Positions 1-8,463 of a DNA stretch of 64,000 nucleotides are shown here, piece after piece. The stretch comes from Sphingopyxis witflariensis (GTDB taxonomy: Bacteria > Pseudomonadota > Alphaproteobacteria > Sphingomonadales > Sphingomonadaceae), in NCBI RefSeq assembly GCF_002205635.1, contig NZ_NISJ01000011.1:62001-126000 (forward strand), in the 5' to 3' direction. Positions within the stretch are counted from its first letter, which is position 1; each line of letters begins with the position of its first letter. The notes under the pieces were generated by a model. The model was given only the letters and a program-made list of their open reading frames with translations. It was not told the DNA's origin and made no database searches. Position numbers and translations under genes: made by a program.

Positions 1-720
1 GTAGAAGATTTCGCCGTTGAGCAGTTCATCGCGCAGCGATCCGTTGAAGCTTTCGCAATAGCCATTCTCCCAGGGCGATCCGGGCGTGATGTAGAGCGTC
101 TTCACACCGACCTTCGCCAGCCATTCCTGCACTGCCGTGGCAATAAACTCCGGCCCATTGTCAGACCTGATATGCGCTGGTGGCCCGCGCGTGACGAACA
201 GTTCGGCCAGCGCCGCCAGCACGTCGTCGCTCTTGAGTTTACGCGCCACGGGCAACGCCATGCACTCCCGGCTCGCCTCGTCGATGATCGACAGGATACG
301 ATATTTGCGACCATCGTGGGTGCGGCCCTCGACGAAGTCGTAGGACCAGACATGGCCGGGATACTCTGGCCGAAGCCGGATGCACGATCCGTCATTCAGC
401 CAGAGCCGCCCGCGTTTCGGTTGTCTTTGCGGCACCTTCAGCCCCTCGCGTCGCCAGATGCGCTCGACTCGCTTGCGGTTCACATGCCACCCCGCATCGC
501 GCAGCAACGCCGTCACCCGGCGATAGCCATAACGACCATATTGCCGCGCCAGCGCAATGATATCCTCGGTAAGAGCCGCTTCGTCATCTGCCCCGCGGGG
601 CGCCTTGCGCTGTGTCGATCGGTGCTGCCCGAGTACGCGGCAGAGCCGCCGCTCGGACACCGGAATCATCGTTCTGATGTGGTCGATACAGCGCCTTCGG
701 CGCGCGGGGCTCAGAAGTTT
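1..720 (-). CDS. IS3-family transposase OrfB, DDE integrase core (partial)
   Basis: This is the catalytic part of the IS3 transposase, which cuts and joins the element ends. The frame opens without an ATG near 720, overlapping the end of orfA in the -1 frame, as expected when OrfAB is made by ribosomal frameshifting at the GGGGAAAC stretch. The N-terminal HTH_21-like segment contains RYGYRRVTALL. The rve integrase core shows the triad: D in WSYDFVEG, D in RSDNGPEF, and E in PWENGYCESFN. The reading frame is open to base 1, about 240 codons, so only the last few tens of residues are missing. Confidence 0.88.
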
Positions 721-989
721 CCCCGGGCAGCTTCCTGCAATATCAGCTTGTCCAAAGTGAGGTCGGATATCGCACGCCGAAGCCGAAGATTCTCCTTCTC
801 CAGGTCCTTCATCCGACGCGCCTGGTCGGTTTTCAGGCCGCCATATTCCTTGCGCCACCGATAATAGGTCTGCTCGCTGACCGCGATCCGGCGACACGCT
901 TCAGCCGTCGTGGCGCCCTGCGCCAGCACAACCTCCGCTTCACGCAGCTTGCCAATAATCTCTTCCGGGCGATGCTTCTTGCTCGGCAT
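711..989 (-). CDS. IS3-family transposase OrfA, HTH protein
   Basis: A 92-residue DNA-binding subunit of the IS3 transposase. The N-terminus MPSKKHRPEEIIGKLREAE and the HTH segment around AEACRRIAVSEQTYYRWRKEYGG are typical of the HTH_Tnp_1 family. They are followed by a leucine-zipper-like stretch, MKDLEKENLRLRRAISDL, used for multimerisation. The start codon is preceded by GAAGGAGATT, a good Shine-Dalgarno. The gene ends ten bases inside the orfB frame, consistent with programmed frameshifting to give the OrfAB fusion. Confidence 0.9.
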   Translation of the reverse strand: MPSKKHRPEEIIGKLREAEVVLAQGATTAEACRRIAVSEQTYYRWRKEYGGLKTDQARRMKDLEKENLRLRRAISDLTLDKLILQEAARGNF

Positions 990-1052
990 TCATAATCTCC
1001 TTCGTAATCCAAAATATCATCAATTTTGGACCACTCAGAAGGGGGCAGATCA

Positions 1053-2646
1053 TCATGATGTCGTCAGTCCATTGATAGCTGATATTGGCGAGCCAGTTCA
1101 GGCGCGTGAATTTGCGCGTCAGTTCGCGCGGCGCGGGCGGTGTCGGCGATGTCTGGATCAGATGCTTCTTGTCCTCAGTATAGCGGATGCCGCCGGTGAC
1201 GCTCAGCCGGTTGTCGAGCCCGCCGGGTTTCCAGGTCAGCTGGCTGAACGCCGCGGCCGAGCGCGAGACGTGGCGATAAGCCAGGAGCGTTTCGAGGTTG
1301 AGCCCGATGCTGTTCAGCGTGATCCCCGGCCCGATCGGCAGTGTCGTGGCTCCGGGGATGACGGCGCCCACCGGCAGGATCGCCGTGAAGCCCTGCGGAT
1401 TGACTTCGGTCGCGCGCTCGCGGAAATAATAGGCGCCGACGACATATTCAAATTCATCGCCGATCGAGCCGATCAGGTTGAGCTCCTGCGAGAATTGCTT
1501 TTGATGGCGTTCGTTGCTGGTGTGGAACAGGTCGATCGGCGCAACGCCAAAGGTCGGGACGGCGACGACGCCAAGCAAGCCGCCATTGCCGTCGAGATCG
1601 GACCCGTCGATCTTGTTGTCCCACTGGCGAAAGCCGGTGATCGAGCGCAAGGTCGCGTCGCCGATTTCAAGGTTGAGGGTCAGCGCATGTCCCTTCACCC
1701 TGTCGCTCACATTGCCGTCGCGATCGAGCCGGACCTCCGACAATCTCTCGGACGAGACCTGCGGCGCGGTGCCGCCGAAGGCCGGCGAGAAGCTGATATA
1801 GTCGAGAATGTCAGGGCGGATAGCGCGCAACTGAAAGGCGTTCGCCCGGCCGTTGCGGTCGCTATAATCATAGACATAGTCGGCGGTAAAACCCGTGCCG
1901 CGATCGAAGCGGATCGCGGCGCGAACCGCGTCGGTGTTGCGGGCCCCCGGATCGCGCTTGTTGGATGGCTCGAGCAGATTGTCGACCGTGCCGTCGCGTT
2001 GGCTATGGAAATAGCCGAGCTTCAGCGCCAGCCCGGTATCGCCCAGCACGCCGGTGTCGAGCAGCGCCTTCACCGTCATTTCGTCGAAGCTGCCATAGCC
2101 GACCTGCAGGCGCGCGCCGAAATCCTTCGCGGGCTTGGCCGAGATCAAATTGACCGCGCCGCCCGTCGTGTTGCGGCCATAGAGCGTGCCCTGCGGCCCG
2201 CGCAGAACCTCGACGCGCTCGAGGTCCATCATGTCGAACAGCGCGCCCGCCGAACGCCCGACGATCACGCCGTCGACATAGAGCCCCACGGCCGGATCGG
2301 CGGTCAGAATCGGGTCGTTGTCGACGATGCCGCGGATCGAAATCGAAGGATTGGCCGTCGCCGCCGGGGTTTCGGCGATAACAAGGTTGGGCGCCGCGCC
2401 ACTGAGCGACGCCACGCTGGTGATGCCACGCTGTTCGATCGCCTGTGCGTCGATCGCGGTGATCGCGAGCGGGGTGTCCTGAACATTCTCCGCACGTTTT
2501 TGCGCCGTGACGATGATTTCACGAAGCCCTTCGGACGCGGTGCCCTCGGCCTGCTCGGCCTGCTGCGCCTGTGCGGCGCCGGTCATCCAGGGTGCGATCA
2601 ACGCAACGGCTGCGATTTGCGCGCGATGATAGGTGCGTAGCTTCAT
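1053..2646 (-). pseudogene. TonB-dependent outer membrane receptor, interrupted by IS3
   Basis: This is the N-terminal part (about 530 residues) of a TonB-dependent receptor for energised uptake across the outer membrane. I chose the ATG at 2646 because GGAGGG lies 8-9 bases upstream; the ATG at 2670 has no such site. It has a signal peptide ending near AAQAQQ, a TonB-box-like EIIVTAQKR, a plug domain with the sphingomonad-type motif VEVLRGPQGTLYGRNTTGG, and the start of the beta-barrel. The homologous sequence ends at ISYQWTDDIM, after which the frame runs into the IS3 end. The missing barrel C-terminus is presumably left of the window. Its place beside the P450/SDR genes suggests it once imported the cluster's substrate. 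Confidence 0.88.
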
Positions 2647-2674
2647 TAGTCCATCCCTCCACTTTGCCATTTTC

Positions 2675-2744
2675 TGCGTATTATGTGATATTTTTTGTCA
2701 AAAAATCACATCATGCGTATTTATTGCAACAAATAACTACGCAA
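2675..2744. promoter_or_regulatory. AT-rich operator-like region upstream of the TonB receptor
   Basis: An AT-rich patch lies between the receptor start and the ferredoxin stop. It contains TGCGTATTA at 2675, TGCGTATTTATT at 2714-2725 and an inverted TTGCGTAGTTATT-type copy ending at 2744. Between them is the imperfect inverted repeat TGTGA...TCACA (2684-2710) with A/T-rich arms. The 12-base TGCGTATTTATT recurs exactly at 14356-14367, upstream of an SDR gene of the same cluster. A shared transcription factor site is inferred; the factor is not known. Confidence 0.45.
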
Positions 2745-2834
2745 TCAGCCAATAAGGCGCAGGCGGCCGTCAGGAGGGACGGCAATCAGCAAGAGGGGAC
2801 GGCAACGCCATCCCCTTCCATTTCCGTAACCGCT

Positions 2835-3170
2835 TCAAATCCCCGGCTGTTCTTTGGGAATATGGACGCGCAGCCCGTCGAGCTCCTCGGTGATATGAAT
2901 CTGGCAGCTCAGGCGACTGGTCGGCTTGACCTCGATAAAATCGGCGAGCGCGTCGAGCATCTCTCCCTCTTCCGGTCCCGGCGGTCCGACCCGTGCGCTC
3001 CAGGCATCGTCGACGAAGACGTGGCAGGTCGCGCATTGGCGGACGCCGCCGCACAGCGCGTCGATTCCGTCGACAAGATTGGCGATGGCGAGGTGCATCA
3101 CAGCCATCCCCTCGAAATTGGTGCAGGTCCGCTCGCTGCCGTCAGGCTGAACATAGGTGACGCGCGCCAT
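2835..3170 (-). CDS. 2Fe-2S ferredoxin, adrenodoxin/putidaredoxin type
   Basis: A 111-residue electron carrier that most likely delivers electrons to the P450 encoded immediately upstream. The cluster ligands are visible as C-x5-C-x2-C in ALCGGVRQCATCHVF, plus a fourth cysteine in RLSCQIHI, the pattern of vertebrate-type [2Fe-2S] ferredoxins. The ATG at 3170 overlaps the P450 stop codon by one base (TGATG), so the two genes are probably translationally coupled. An in-frame start at 3200 would lie inside the P450 gene and is less likely. No ferredoxin reductase gene is visible in the window. Confidence 0.93.
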   Translation of the reverse strand: MARVTYVQPDGSERTCTNFEGMAVMHLAIANLVDGIDALCGGVRQCATCHVFVDDAWSARVGPPGPEEGEMLDALADFIEVKPTSRLSCQIHITEELDGLRVHIPKEQPGI

Positions 3171-4588
3171 CAGTTCTGGCCCTTCGCATGCGCCGGGCAT
3201 CCCGCCGCCTCCGCGAGCGCGCCCACATCGGCCGGCGCGCGCGCCGCGATCGTACGGCGCTTGTAACGCACCCGGCAGGGTTGTTCGGGCCAGTAAGTTC
3301 CCGCCCCAGCGATCGGCCGCGGGGTATCGATCAATTCCATGTCATAGCGCTGGAGCAGGATGGCGATCAGCACCTTCATTTCCATCCGCGCGAAATTGAC
3401 CCCGGCGCAGCGGTGCATGCCGCCGCCAAAGCCAATCAGGCTGTTCGATTCGACTTTGACGTCGGCCCGTTCGGTGTTGAACCGCTCGGGATCATAGTCA
3501 TCGGGCCGGTCGAAAATCTCGCTCATCCGGTGGGTGACCGACGGGGCGAGCAGGATCCAGTCGCCTTCGCGGACCTGATAGCCATCGCGCTCGAAGTCGG
3601 CGGCTGCCTTGCGGATCATCGTGAAGGCCACCGGGTGCAACCTTTCGGTCTCGCGCAGCGCCAGATCCATCTTCTGCATCGCGATCGCCTGTTCCCAGCT
3701 GAGATCGGCGCCCGACGCCGAGCCCAACAGATTCTCGATCTCGCTGCGCAACACGTCCTGATAGTCGCGGTTCTGGAGGATATCGATCATCGCCCAGCTG
3801 ACCTGCCCGGCGGTGGTTTCATGCCCCGCCCAGACGAGGAGCAGGATCATATGGATGATCAGTTCGTCGGGGATCGGTCGGCCGTCGGGATAGGTTGAGG
3901 CGACCATGTCCTGAAAGAAATCGGCGGGTTCCACCGGATTGGCGCGGCGCTGCTGGATCCAGTCGCCGAGGATGCGGTGGAGCTTTTTCTTCGCGGCCTG
4001 GCTGCGGCGCATCTTCCTGGTCGGAAGCCACAGCGGCAGGACGAATTCCATGCCGCCCGAAAAATCGCGGAACAGCTCGAAAAATTCATGGCCCAGCTTT
4101 TGCTTGAAATCGCGGCCCATGAAGCTGTGCGCGGCGATGTCCATGACCACCGGGCCCAGCGTCGAAATGAGATCAAATTCACCGCTGTCGCCGAGCCGAT
4201 GAACAAGCGCCATCGCCTCCTCGGCCATCAAAGGCACATATTGCTTCATCGCCGAAGCCTTGAAGCGCGGCATGATCACCGCGCGCTGGTTCAGATATTC
4301 CTCCATCTCGGCGAAGGAGTAGAAGTTCGGCGAGAACATCTTGTGGAAGAAGGGCATCGATTCGCGGATCGACAGCAATTTGTCGGTTTCCTGGAAGACG
4401 AAGCGGTTGTTGTCCGGCCCCAGCATCACAACCATATTCCGTCCGGCCATGCGGAAGGAATAGATCGAGCCATGATCCTCATAACCCTTGCGCAGCAATC
4501 CGACGGGGTCTTTGAAAAAGTTCGTCAGATGGCCAAGGAACGGAATGCCGCCGCTCATCGCTGGCGGCTTCATCGCGATTGCCATCAT
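3170..4588 (-). CDS. cytochrome P450 monooxygenase
   Basis: A 472-residue soluble bacterial P450. The I-helix oxygen-activation motif AGHETT is at residues 254-259, the K-helix ExxR at 313-316 (RETERLHP), and the heme-binding loop FGGGMHRCAG at 387-396 with Cys394 as axial ligand. The I-helix and heme-loop wording is closer to the CYP51-like branch than to the classical CAM-type bacterial P450s, but family assignment needs alignment. AGGAGA lies upstream of two adjacent ATG codons. It is coupled to the ferredoxin gene downstream. The neighbouring dehydrogenases, Baeyer-Villiger-type monooxygenase and hydrolase suggest it hydroxylates a hydrophobic, perhaps cyclic, growth substrate. Confidence 0.93.
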   Translation of the reverse strand: MMAIAMKPPAMSGGIPFLGHLTNFFKDPVGLLRKGYEDHGSIYSFRMAGRNMVVMLGPDNNRFVFQETDKLLSIRESMPFFHKMFSPNFYSFAEMEEYLNQRAVIMPRFKASAMKQYVPLMAEEAMALVHRLGDSGEFDLISTLGPVVMDIAAHSFMGRDFKQKLGHEFFELFRDFSGGMEFVLPLWLPTRKMRRSQAAKKKLHRILGDWIQQRRANPVEPADFFQDMVASTYPDGRPIPDELIIHMILLLVWAGHETTAGQVSWAMIDILQNRDYQDVLRSEIENLLGSASGADLSWEQAIAMQKMDLALRETERLHPVAFTMIRKAAADFERDGYQVREGDWILLAPSVTHRMSEIFDRPDDYDPERFNTERADVKVESNSLIGFGGGMHRCAGVNFARMEMKVLIAILLQRYDMELIDTPRPIAGAGTYWPEQPCRVRYKRRTIAARAPADVGALAEAAGCPAHAKGQN

Positions 4589-4684
4589 CCTATATCTCCT
4601 CTCGTATCGGCTTCAGGACCGATTGCGACGGATATTGCGCGATCGTGTCGCGGCGCCGAGGGGATCGCACGGCTGTAGCGAATT

Positions 4685-5488
4685 TTAATCCTTAAAGGAT
4701 CGCCTAGAACGACTATCGGTACCAAGCGAACCCGATCCGACATCGCGGGCGACCATCGGTAGCGGGATCGGGGTCGATGCGATCAACAGCCCGACGTTGG
4801 TCTTGACGCTGGGTGGCAGCAGCGCGTCGCGCGCGATCAGATCGCGTACTTCGCGGAACAGGCTGGTCAGCCGCCGCTCGAGCAGGACGCGCGAGGCGTC
4901 GGACAGCTCGCCAATCTCAAACTCCCAGATCGAACCCGCGGTCGAAAAATCATATTGGAGGAACTCCTCCTTCACGCGCCGGTCAAAGAAACGCCGCATC
5001 GGCCCGCCGCGCCGCCAGCTGATGCTGCGCGCGGTCAACAGGCGGATGACGTTGCCGGGAAGCAGCTGGATCAGCCCGATGCGTTCGAGCTTGAGCAGCG
5101 CGGGGACCAGCATCGTCTGGTCGATCCCGTAATCGGCCTCGATCCGGTCAACGGTCCAGCCGCCGAGCGCGAGGTGGAAACAGAAAAGCGCCAGCGGCTC
5201 ATCAACCAGCGCCTGTTCCTGCGCGTCGGTCAGCATATCGGGCATCGCGGGCTGCGCCGCGTCGGCAAGCCGCGCGAGCTCCAGAAAATTGATGCCAACC
5301 AGCTCGCAAATCTCGTCGATCCGCGCGAGCGTGAAGCTGCGCTGCGCAAAGGTACGCCGAACGCTGGCGTGGCTTATGCCCAGCGCCGCCGCGACGTCGG
5401 CATAGGTCAGCCCGCGCTCCTTGAGCACGCGCTTCAGCGCCTCGACCAGATAGATGCTCTGCGTGTGCAATCGCTCCGCCGCCGTCAT
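4685..5488 (-). CDS. XRE-family HTH transcriptional regulator
   Basis: A 267-residue protein with a Cro/C1-type helix-turn-helix at its N-terminus (roughly residues 15-70, including LTYADVAAALGISHASVRR). The long C-terminal region has no signature I recognise; a winged-helix-like segment may sit near LLKLERIGLIQLLPGNVIRL. The ATG at 5488 has AAAGG eight bases upstream, so I prefer it to the GTG at 5497. The gene lies about 100 bases upstream of the P450 gene on the same strand and is a good candidate for local control of the P450-ferredoxin pair. Confidence 0.82.
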   Translation of the reverse strand: MTAAERLHTQSIYLVEALKRVLKERGLTYADVAAALGISHASVRRTFAQRSFTLARIDEICELVGINFLELARLADAAQPAMPDMLTDAQEQALVDEPLALFCFHLALGGWTVDRIEADYGIDQTMLVPALLKLERIGLIQLLPGNVIRLLTARSISWRRGGPMRRFFDRRVKEEFLQYDFSTAGSIWEFEIGELSDASRVLLERRLTSLFREVRDLIARDALLPPSVKTNVGLLIASTPIPLPMVARDVGSGSLGTDSRSRRSFKD

Positions 5489-5545
5489 TTGGGCCACCTT
5501 TCGTCACCACCACCATGCCTGCGGATCGATGTCGGCGCCATGCGA

Positions 5546-6178
5546 TTATAGGACGGATGCCTGCATCGCGCAGAAACTGTGGCAGAGCCGCGCATCGACA
5601 ATATGGTCAGGACATTCAGGGTCGAACCAGCGGTCGATCCGCGCCCAATGATAGGGATGCATCATATAGGGGCCCATCAACCCGGCGGCGTCGGCATATT
5701 CCTGTTCCCAGACATGCGTCCAGCGGCGCGCGCCCGTCGCCGTGTCGAAGCGGCTGAGCTGCCAGTTGCGAATGGCGGGAATATAATGCGGCATCATCCG
5801 CGTCTCGGCTTCGAAGCGCTCGACCAGCGCGGGATCGGTGCCTTCGTCGACGCTGAGCAGCAACACGCGGTAAACGCCGTTGGCAAGCCCGGGGTCAGAC
5901 CGCCCGCCCGCCCCGCTCTGATAGGCGACACCATCGACCGATACGACCGTCGGAACCGCGAGCAGCGGCGCAAGCGCTGTGTCGAAAGCGGCACATTGCG
6001 CCGCATCGTCAAACGCGAAATGCGCGATCAGATCGCCACCAAAATGGCTGCCGGGAAGCGTGGGCGCGACGAGCTGGCGAGAAACGGAATACGCCGCGGC
6101 CAGCGCACGGATATCGTCGGCCAACGCCGGTGCGCTTGCGGGATCGGCCAAAGTGACAAGCCGGGTCAGCTTATACAT
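5546..6178 (-). CDS. Dabb (stress-responsive A/B barrel) domain protein
   Basis: A 210-residue protein. The C-terminal half, from GVYRVLLLSVDEGTDPALVE, matches the dimeric alpha/beta-barrel Dabb pattern, with MMPHYIPAIRNWQLSR, a THVWEQEYAD strand and the late MMHPYHWARIDRWF. The N-terminal half looks like a more divergent copy of the same fold. The start at 6178 overlaps the end of the upstream gene by eight bases, and the adjacent quinone oxidoreductase overlaps that one in turn, so three genes form a tight minus-strand operon. Dabb-fold proteins in catabolic clusters are often small enzymes such as cyclases or decarboxylases, but the reaction here cannot be named. Confidence 0.7.
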   Translation of the reverse strand: MYKLTRLVTLADPASAPALADDIRALAAAYSVSRQLVAPTLPGSHFGGDLIAHFAFDDAAQCAAFDTALAPLLAVPTVVSVDGVAYQSGAGGRSDPGLANGVYRVLLLSVDEGTDPALVERFEAETRMMPHYIPAIRNWQLSRFDTATGARRWTHVWEQEYADAAGLMGPYMMHPYHWARIDRWFDPECPDHIVDARLCHSFCAMQASVL

Positions 6179-6536
6179 CGCACAGCCCTTCGATATCGGC
6201 AGGTTCGGACGCGAAGAAACGGCGGCGGCTGACCGCCCGCACATCGACCTCCGCCCACCAGGCGGCGACATCGGGGTCATTGCCGCCGACAAAGCGCATC
6301 TGCCACCAGGCTCCGGCACCAGCGAGCGACCAGCGAAAGGTCAGCGTGTTAGACTGATCATCGAGCCACATCGGCGGGCTGACCAATATCTGTTCGAGCT
6401 TCATCCCTCGCGCCCGCGCGCCAAGGGCGTAGTGCGCCAGATAATCGTCGAGCAGCGCCTTGCCCTCTCCCGGCTGTGCCACAATTTCGTCGATCGCATG
6501 GACCATAGGCGTTACCGCCGTGTCACCAGTCGTCAT
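6171..6536 (-). CDS. hypothetical protein in the quinone oxidoreductase/Dabb operon
   Basis: A 121-residue protein I do not recognise. It is acidic and tryptophan-rich (WWQMRFVGG, AAWWAEVDV), lacks a signal peptide or membrane segment, and its size and alternating strand-helix character would fit a small alpha/beta-barrel protein such as the ABM or NIPSNAP groups. It overlaps the gene upstream by 14 bases and the Dabb gene downstream by eight, so it is almost certainly co-translated with both. GAGGTAG precedes the ATG. Its conserved overlap suggests a partner or subunit role for the Dabb protein. Confidence 0.62.
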   Translation of the reverse strand: MTTGDTAVTPMVHAIDEIVAQPGEGKALLDDYLAHYALGARARGMKLEQILVSPPMWLDDQSNTLTFRWSLAGAGAWWQMRFVGGNDPDVAAWWAEVDVRAVSRRRFFASEPADIEGLCDV

Positions 6537-7521
6537 GGGACGCTACCTCCAGGATGATTTTGCCGCGGACATGCTGGCCTTCGATGCGGCGATGCGCCTC
6601 GCCGGCTTCGGCGAGCGGCATGATCTCGATTGCGGGCGGTTTCACCCCGCCGGCGGCACAAAGCGCGGCCAGTCCGCCGAGATGCTGCGGAAGGCGCATG
6701 ACCGCGTCCATGTTGGACAGGATGCTCACCCCGTTCGCCGCCGCGTGCGCGACGTCCTCGACGCTCGCTTGCGATATCAGCGTCGCGATCTCGACATAGC
6801 GGCCGCCCGGCGCGACGATGTCGAGCGCCGACGGCAGCAAGCTATCGAGCCCGACCGCGTCGAGGACAAGATCGACCCCGTCGGGCGCCCATTTACGCAC
6901 CGCCTGCGCAACATCGCCAGCGCGATAGTCGATCGCATGGTCGGCCCCGAAACCCCGGACATAAGACATATTGTCCGGGCCGCAGGTCGCGGCAACGCGC
7001 GCGCCGAGCGCATGCGCGACCTGAATGGCGATGCTGCCGACGCCGCCCGCCCCGCCGTTGACGAGAACGCTCTGCCCGACCTGCAAATCGCCGACGTCGA
7101 CCATACCGCCATAAGCCGTCGTCCCCGCAACCGGCAGCGCCGCCGCCTGTGCGAAACTCCATCCGGTTGGCAGGGGAGTGAGAAAAGCCGCGTCGGCGAT
7201 GCAATATTCGGCATAGGAACCATCGCGGCCCTGCCCCTGTTTGGACATGCCGAAAACGCGGTCGCCGGGTGCTAAGGCGTCGAGGCCCTTCCCCACCGCC
7301 TCGACAATGCCGGACAGGTCGAAACCGAGCACGAACGGAAAATGATAATCGATATAGGCCGACAATTTGCCGACGCGCGTTTTCCAGTCGGCGGGATTGA
7401 CCCCCGCGCAGGCGACCCGGACCAGCACTTCGCCGGCACCGGGTTCGGGCATAGGCAGATCGCCCCAGACAAGCTGTTCGGGGCCACCGAACGCATTGAT
7501 CACCATCGCGCGCATCGTCAT
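6523..7521 (-). CDS. zinc-independent alcohol dehydrogenase / NADPH:quinone oxidoreductase
   Basis: A 332-residue medium-chain dehydrogenase/reductase. The N-terminal GroES-like domain carries CAGVNPADWKTRVG and PFVLGFDLSGIVEAVG. The Rossmann domain has the nucleotide-binding turn VNGGAGGVGSIAIQVA near residue 150. The structural zinc cysteines of classical alcohol dehydrogenases are absent, so it belongs with the quinone oxidoreductase/enoyl reductase branch. It probably reduces an activated double bond of a pathway intermediate using NADPH. It is the first gene of a three-gene overlapping operon and is transcribed divergently from the SDR at 7658, so the 136-base gap between them should hold both promoters. 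Confidence 0.9.
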   Translation of the reverse strand: MTMRAMVINAFGGPEQLVWGDLPMPEPGAGEVLVRVACAGVNPADWKTRVGKLSAYIDYHFPFVLGFDLSGIVEAVGKGLDALAPGDRVFGMSKQGQGRDGSYAEYCIADAAFLTPLPTGWSFAQAAALPVAGTTAYGGMVDVGDLQVGQSVLVNGGAGGVGSIAIQVAHALGARVAATCGPDNMSYVRGFGADHAIDYRAGDVAQAVRKWAPDGVDLVLDAVGLDSLLPSALDIVAPGGRYVEIATLISQASVEDVAHAAANGVSILSNMDAVMRLPQHLGGLAALCAAGGVKPPAIEIMPLAEAGEAHRRIEGQHVRGKIILEVASHDDW

Positions 7522-7657
7522 TTTTCCCTCTCCGCCATTGCGGTTCGTGCGCGAGCTTAGGACGCGCGCTCATCCTCCCACCTCCTCCAATTGGATCAAT
7601 TCGCCCGTTGCCGCCGGTGCTACCGAGGTCCCAACAAAAGATAGGGAGAGGATCGAC

Positions 7658-8422
7658 ATGGGTATGTTCGCAGGCAAGGTCGCGCTGGTAACCGGCGGCG
7701 CATCGGGAATCGGCGTCGCGGCAGCGCTGCGCTTTGCTGAAGAGGGCGCGGCAGTGGTTATCGCCGACCTCAACGAAGTCGGCGCCGAAACGATCGCCGC
7801 GGAGATTCGCGCCAAGGGCGGCCGCGCGTGCGCTGTCCGATGCGACGTCGCGAGCGAGGCCGACAATGCGGCGATGGTCGCGCTGGCCAAGAGCGAGTAT
7901 GGGCGGATCGATGCGGCATTCCTGAATGCCGGAGCCTATGCCCAAACCGGCTTTGCCGAAGCCGACGCCGCGACCTTTGACACGATGGTCGCGATCAACC
8001 TGAAGGGCGCATGGATGGGGCTGCAGGCGGTGCTGCCCGCGCTCGAACCCGGCGGCGCGGCGGTGGTGACCGCCTCGACCTCGGGCGTCACCGGCCTCGC
8101 GGTCGCCGCCGCCTATAGCGCCGCCAAGCATGGCGTAATCGGGCTCGTGAGGTCAAGTTCGCAGGCCTTTGCCGCGCGCGGACTGCGCGTCAACGCCATC
8201 TGTCCCGGTCCGGTCGCCACCGCGATTCTCGGCGTGACCGAACAGCCGCCGCTGCAGGTCCCCGATGCACTTGAGGTCCCGGGCTATGCGGGGACGATGC
8301 AGCCGCAGCATATCGCCGAAATCGCGCTGTTTCTGGCGAGCCCCCGGTCGGGCGCGATCAATGGGCAGGAAATTATCGCCGACGCCGGCTTCCTCGCCTC
8401 CTATCCGCCGATGCCGCAGTGA
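7658..8422 (+). CDS. short-chain dehydrogenase/reductase (SDR), classical
   Basis: A 254-residue NAD(P)-dependent oxidoreductase. The cofactor glycine motif is TGGASGIG near residue 12, the NAG motif is LNAGAYAQ, and the active-site triad is Ser in ASTSGVTG with YSAAKHG. I set the start at 7658 because AGGGAGAGG lies 6-7 bases upstream; the open frame extends further left but without a ribosome site. An alcohol/ketone interconversion in the cluster's pathway is likely. The gene is divergent from the quinone oxidoreductase operon and stands convergent to the LuxR gene. Confidence 0.92.
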   Translation: MGMFAGKVALVTGGASGIGVAAALRFAEEGAAVVIADLNEVGAETIAAEIRAKGGRACAVRCDVASEADNAAMVALAKSEYGRIDAAFLNAGAYAQTGFAEADAATFDTMVAINLKGAWMGLQAVLPALEPGGAAVVTASTSGVTGLAVAAAYSAAKHGVIGLVRSSSQAFAARGLRVNAICPGPVATAILGVTEQPPLQVPDALEVPGYAGTMQPQHIAEIALFLASPRSGAINGQEIIADAGFLASYPPMPQ

Positions 8423-8463
8423 TCCCGGCGCCGTTCCTCAAGGGCGGCGATGGCGATGCCGGG

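Larger units (their letters stand above)
1..1052 (-). mobile_element. IS3-family insertion sequence, left end beyond the window
   Basis: The element carries two overlapping reading frames on the minus strand, orfA and orfB, typical of IS3-family elements that make their transposase by -1 frameshifting. The end near orfA is visible: read on the minus strand it begins TGATCTGCCCCCTTCTGAG at 1052, giving the TG...CA termini usual for the family. Just beyond it the reading frame of a TonB-dependent receptor breaks off, so the element interrupts that gene. The other terminus and the target duplication lie outside the window and could not be checked. Confidence 0.88.

Noticed and set aside
910-2640. 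576-codon plus-strand frame opposite the TonB receptor
   Set aside because: No recognisable domain, arginine/alanine-rich, and it runs through the IS3 junction; the minus strand encodes a clear receptor.
2684-2710. TGTGA...TCACA as a CRP/FNR site
   Set aside because: The half-sites are separated by 17 bases instead of six, so it is not a CRP-type operator; kept only as part of an AT-rich regulatory region.
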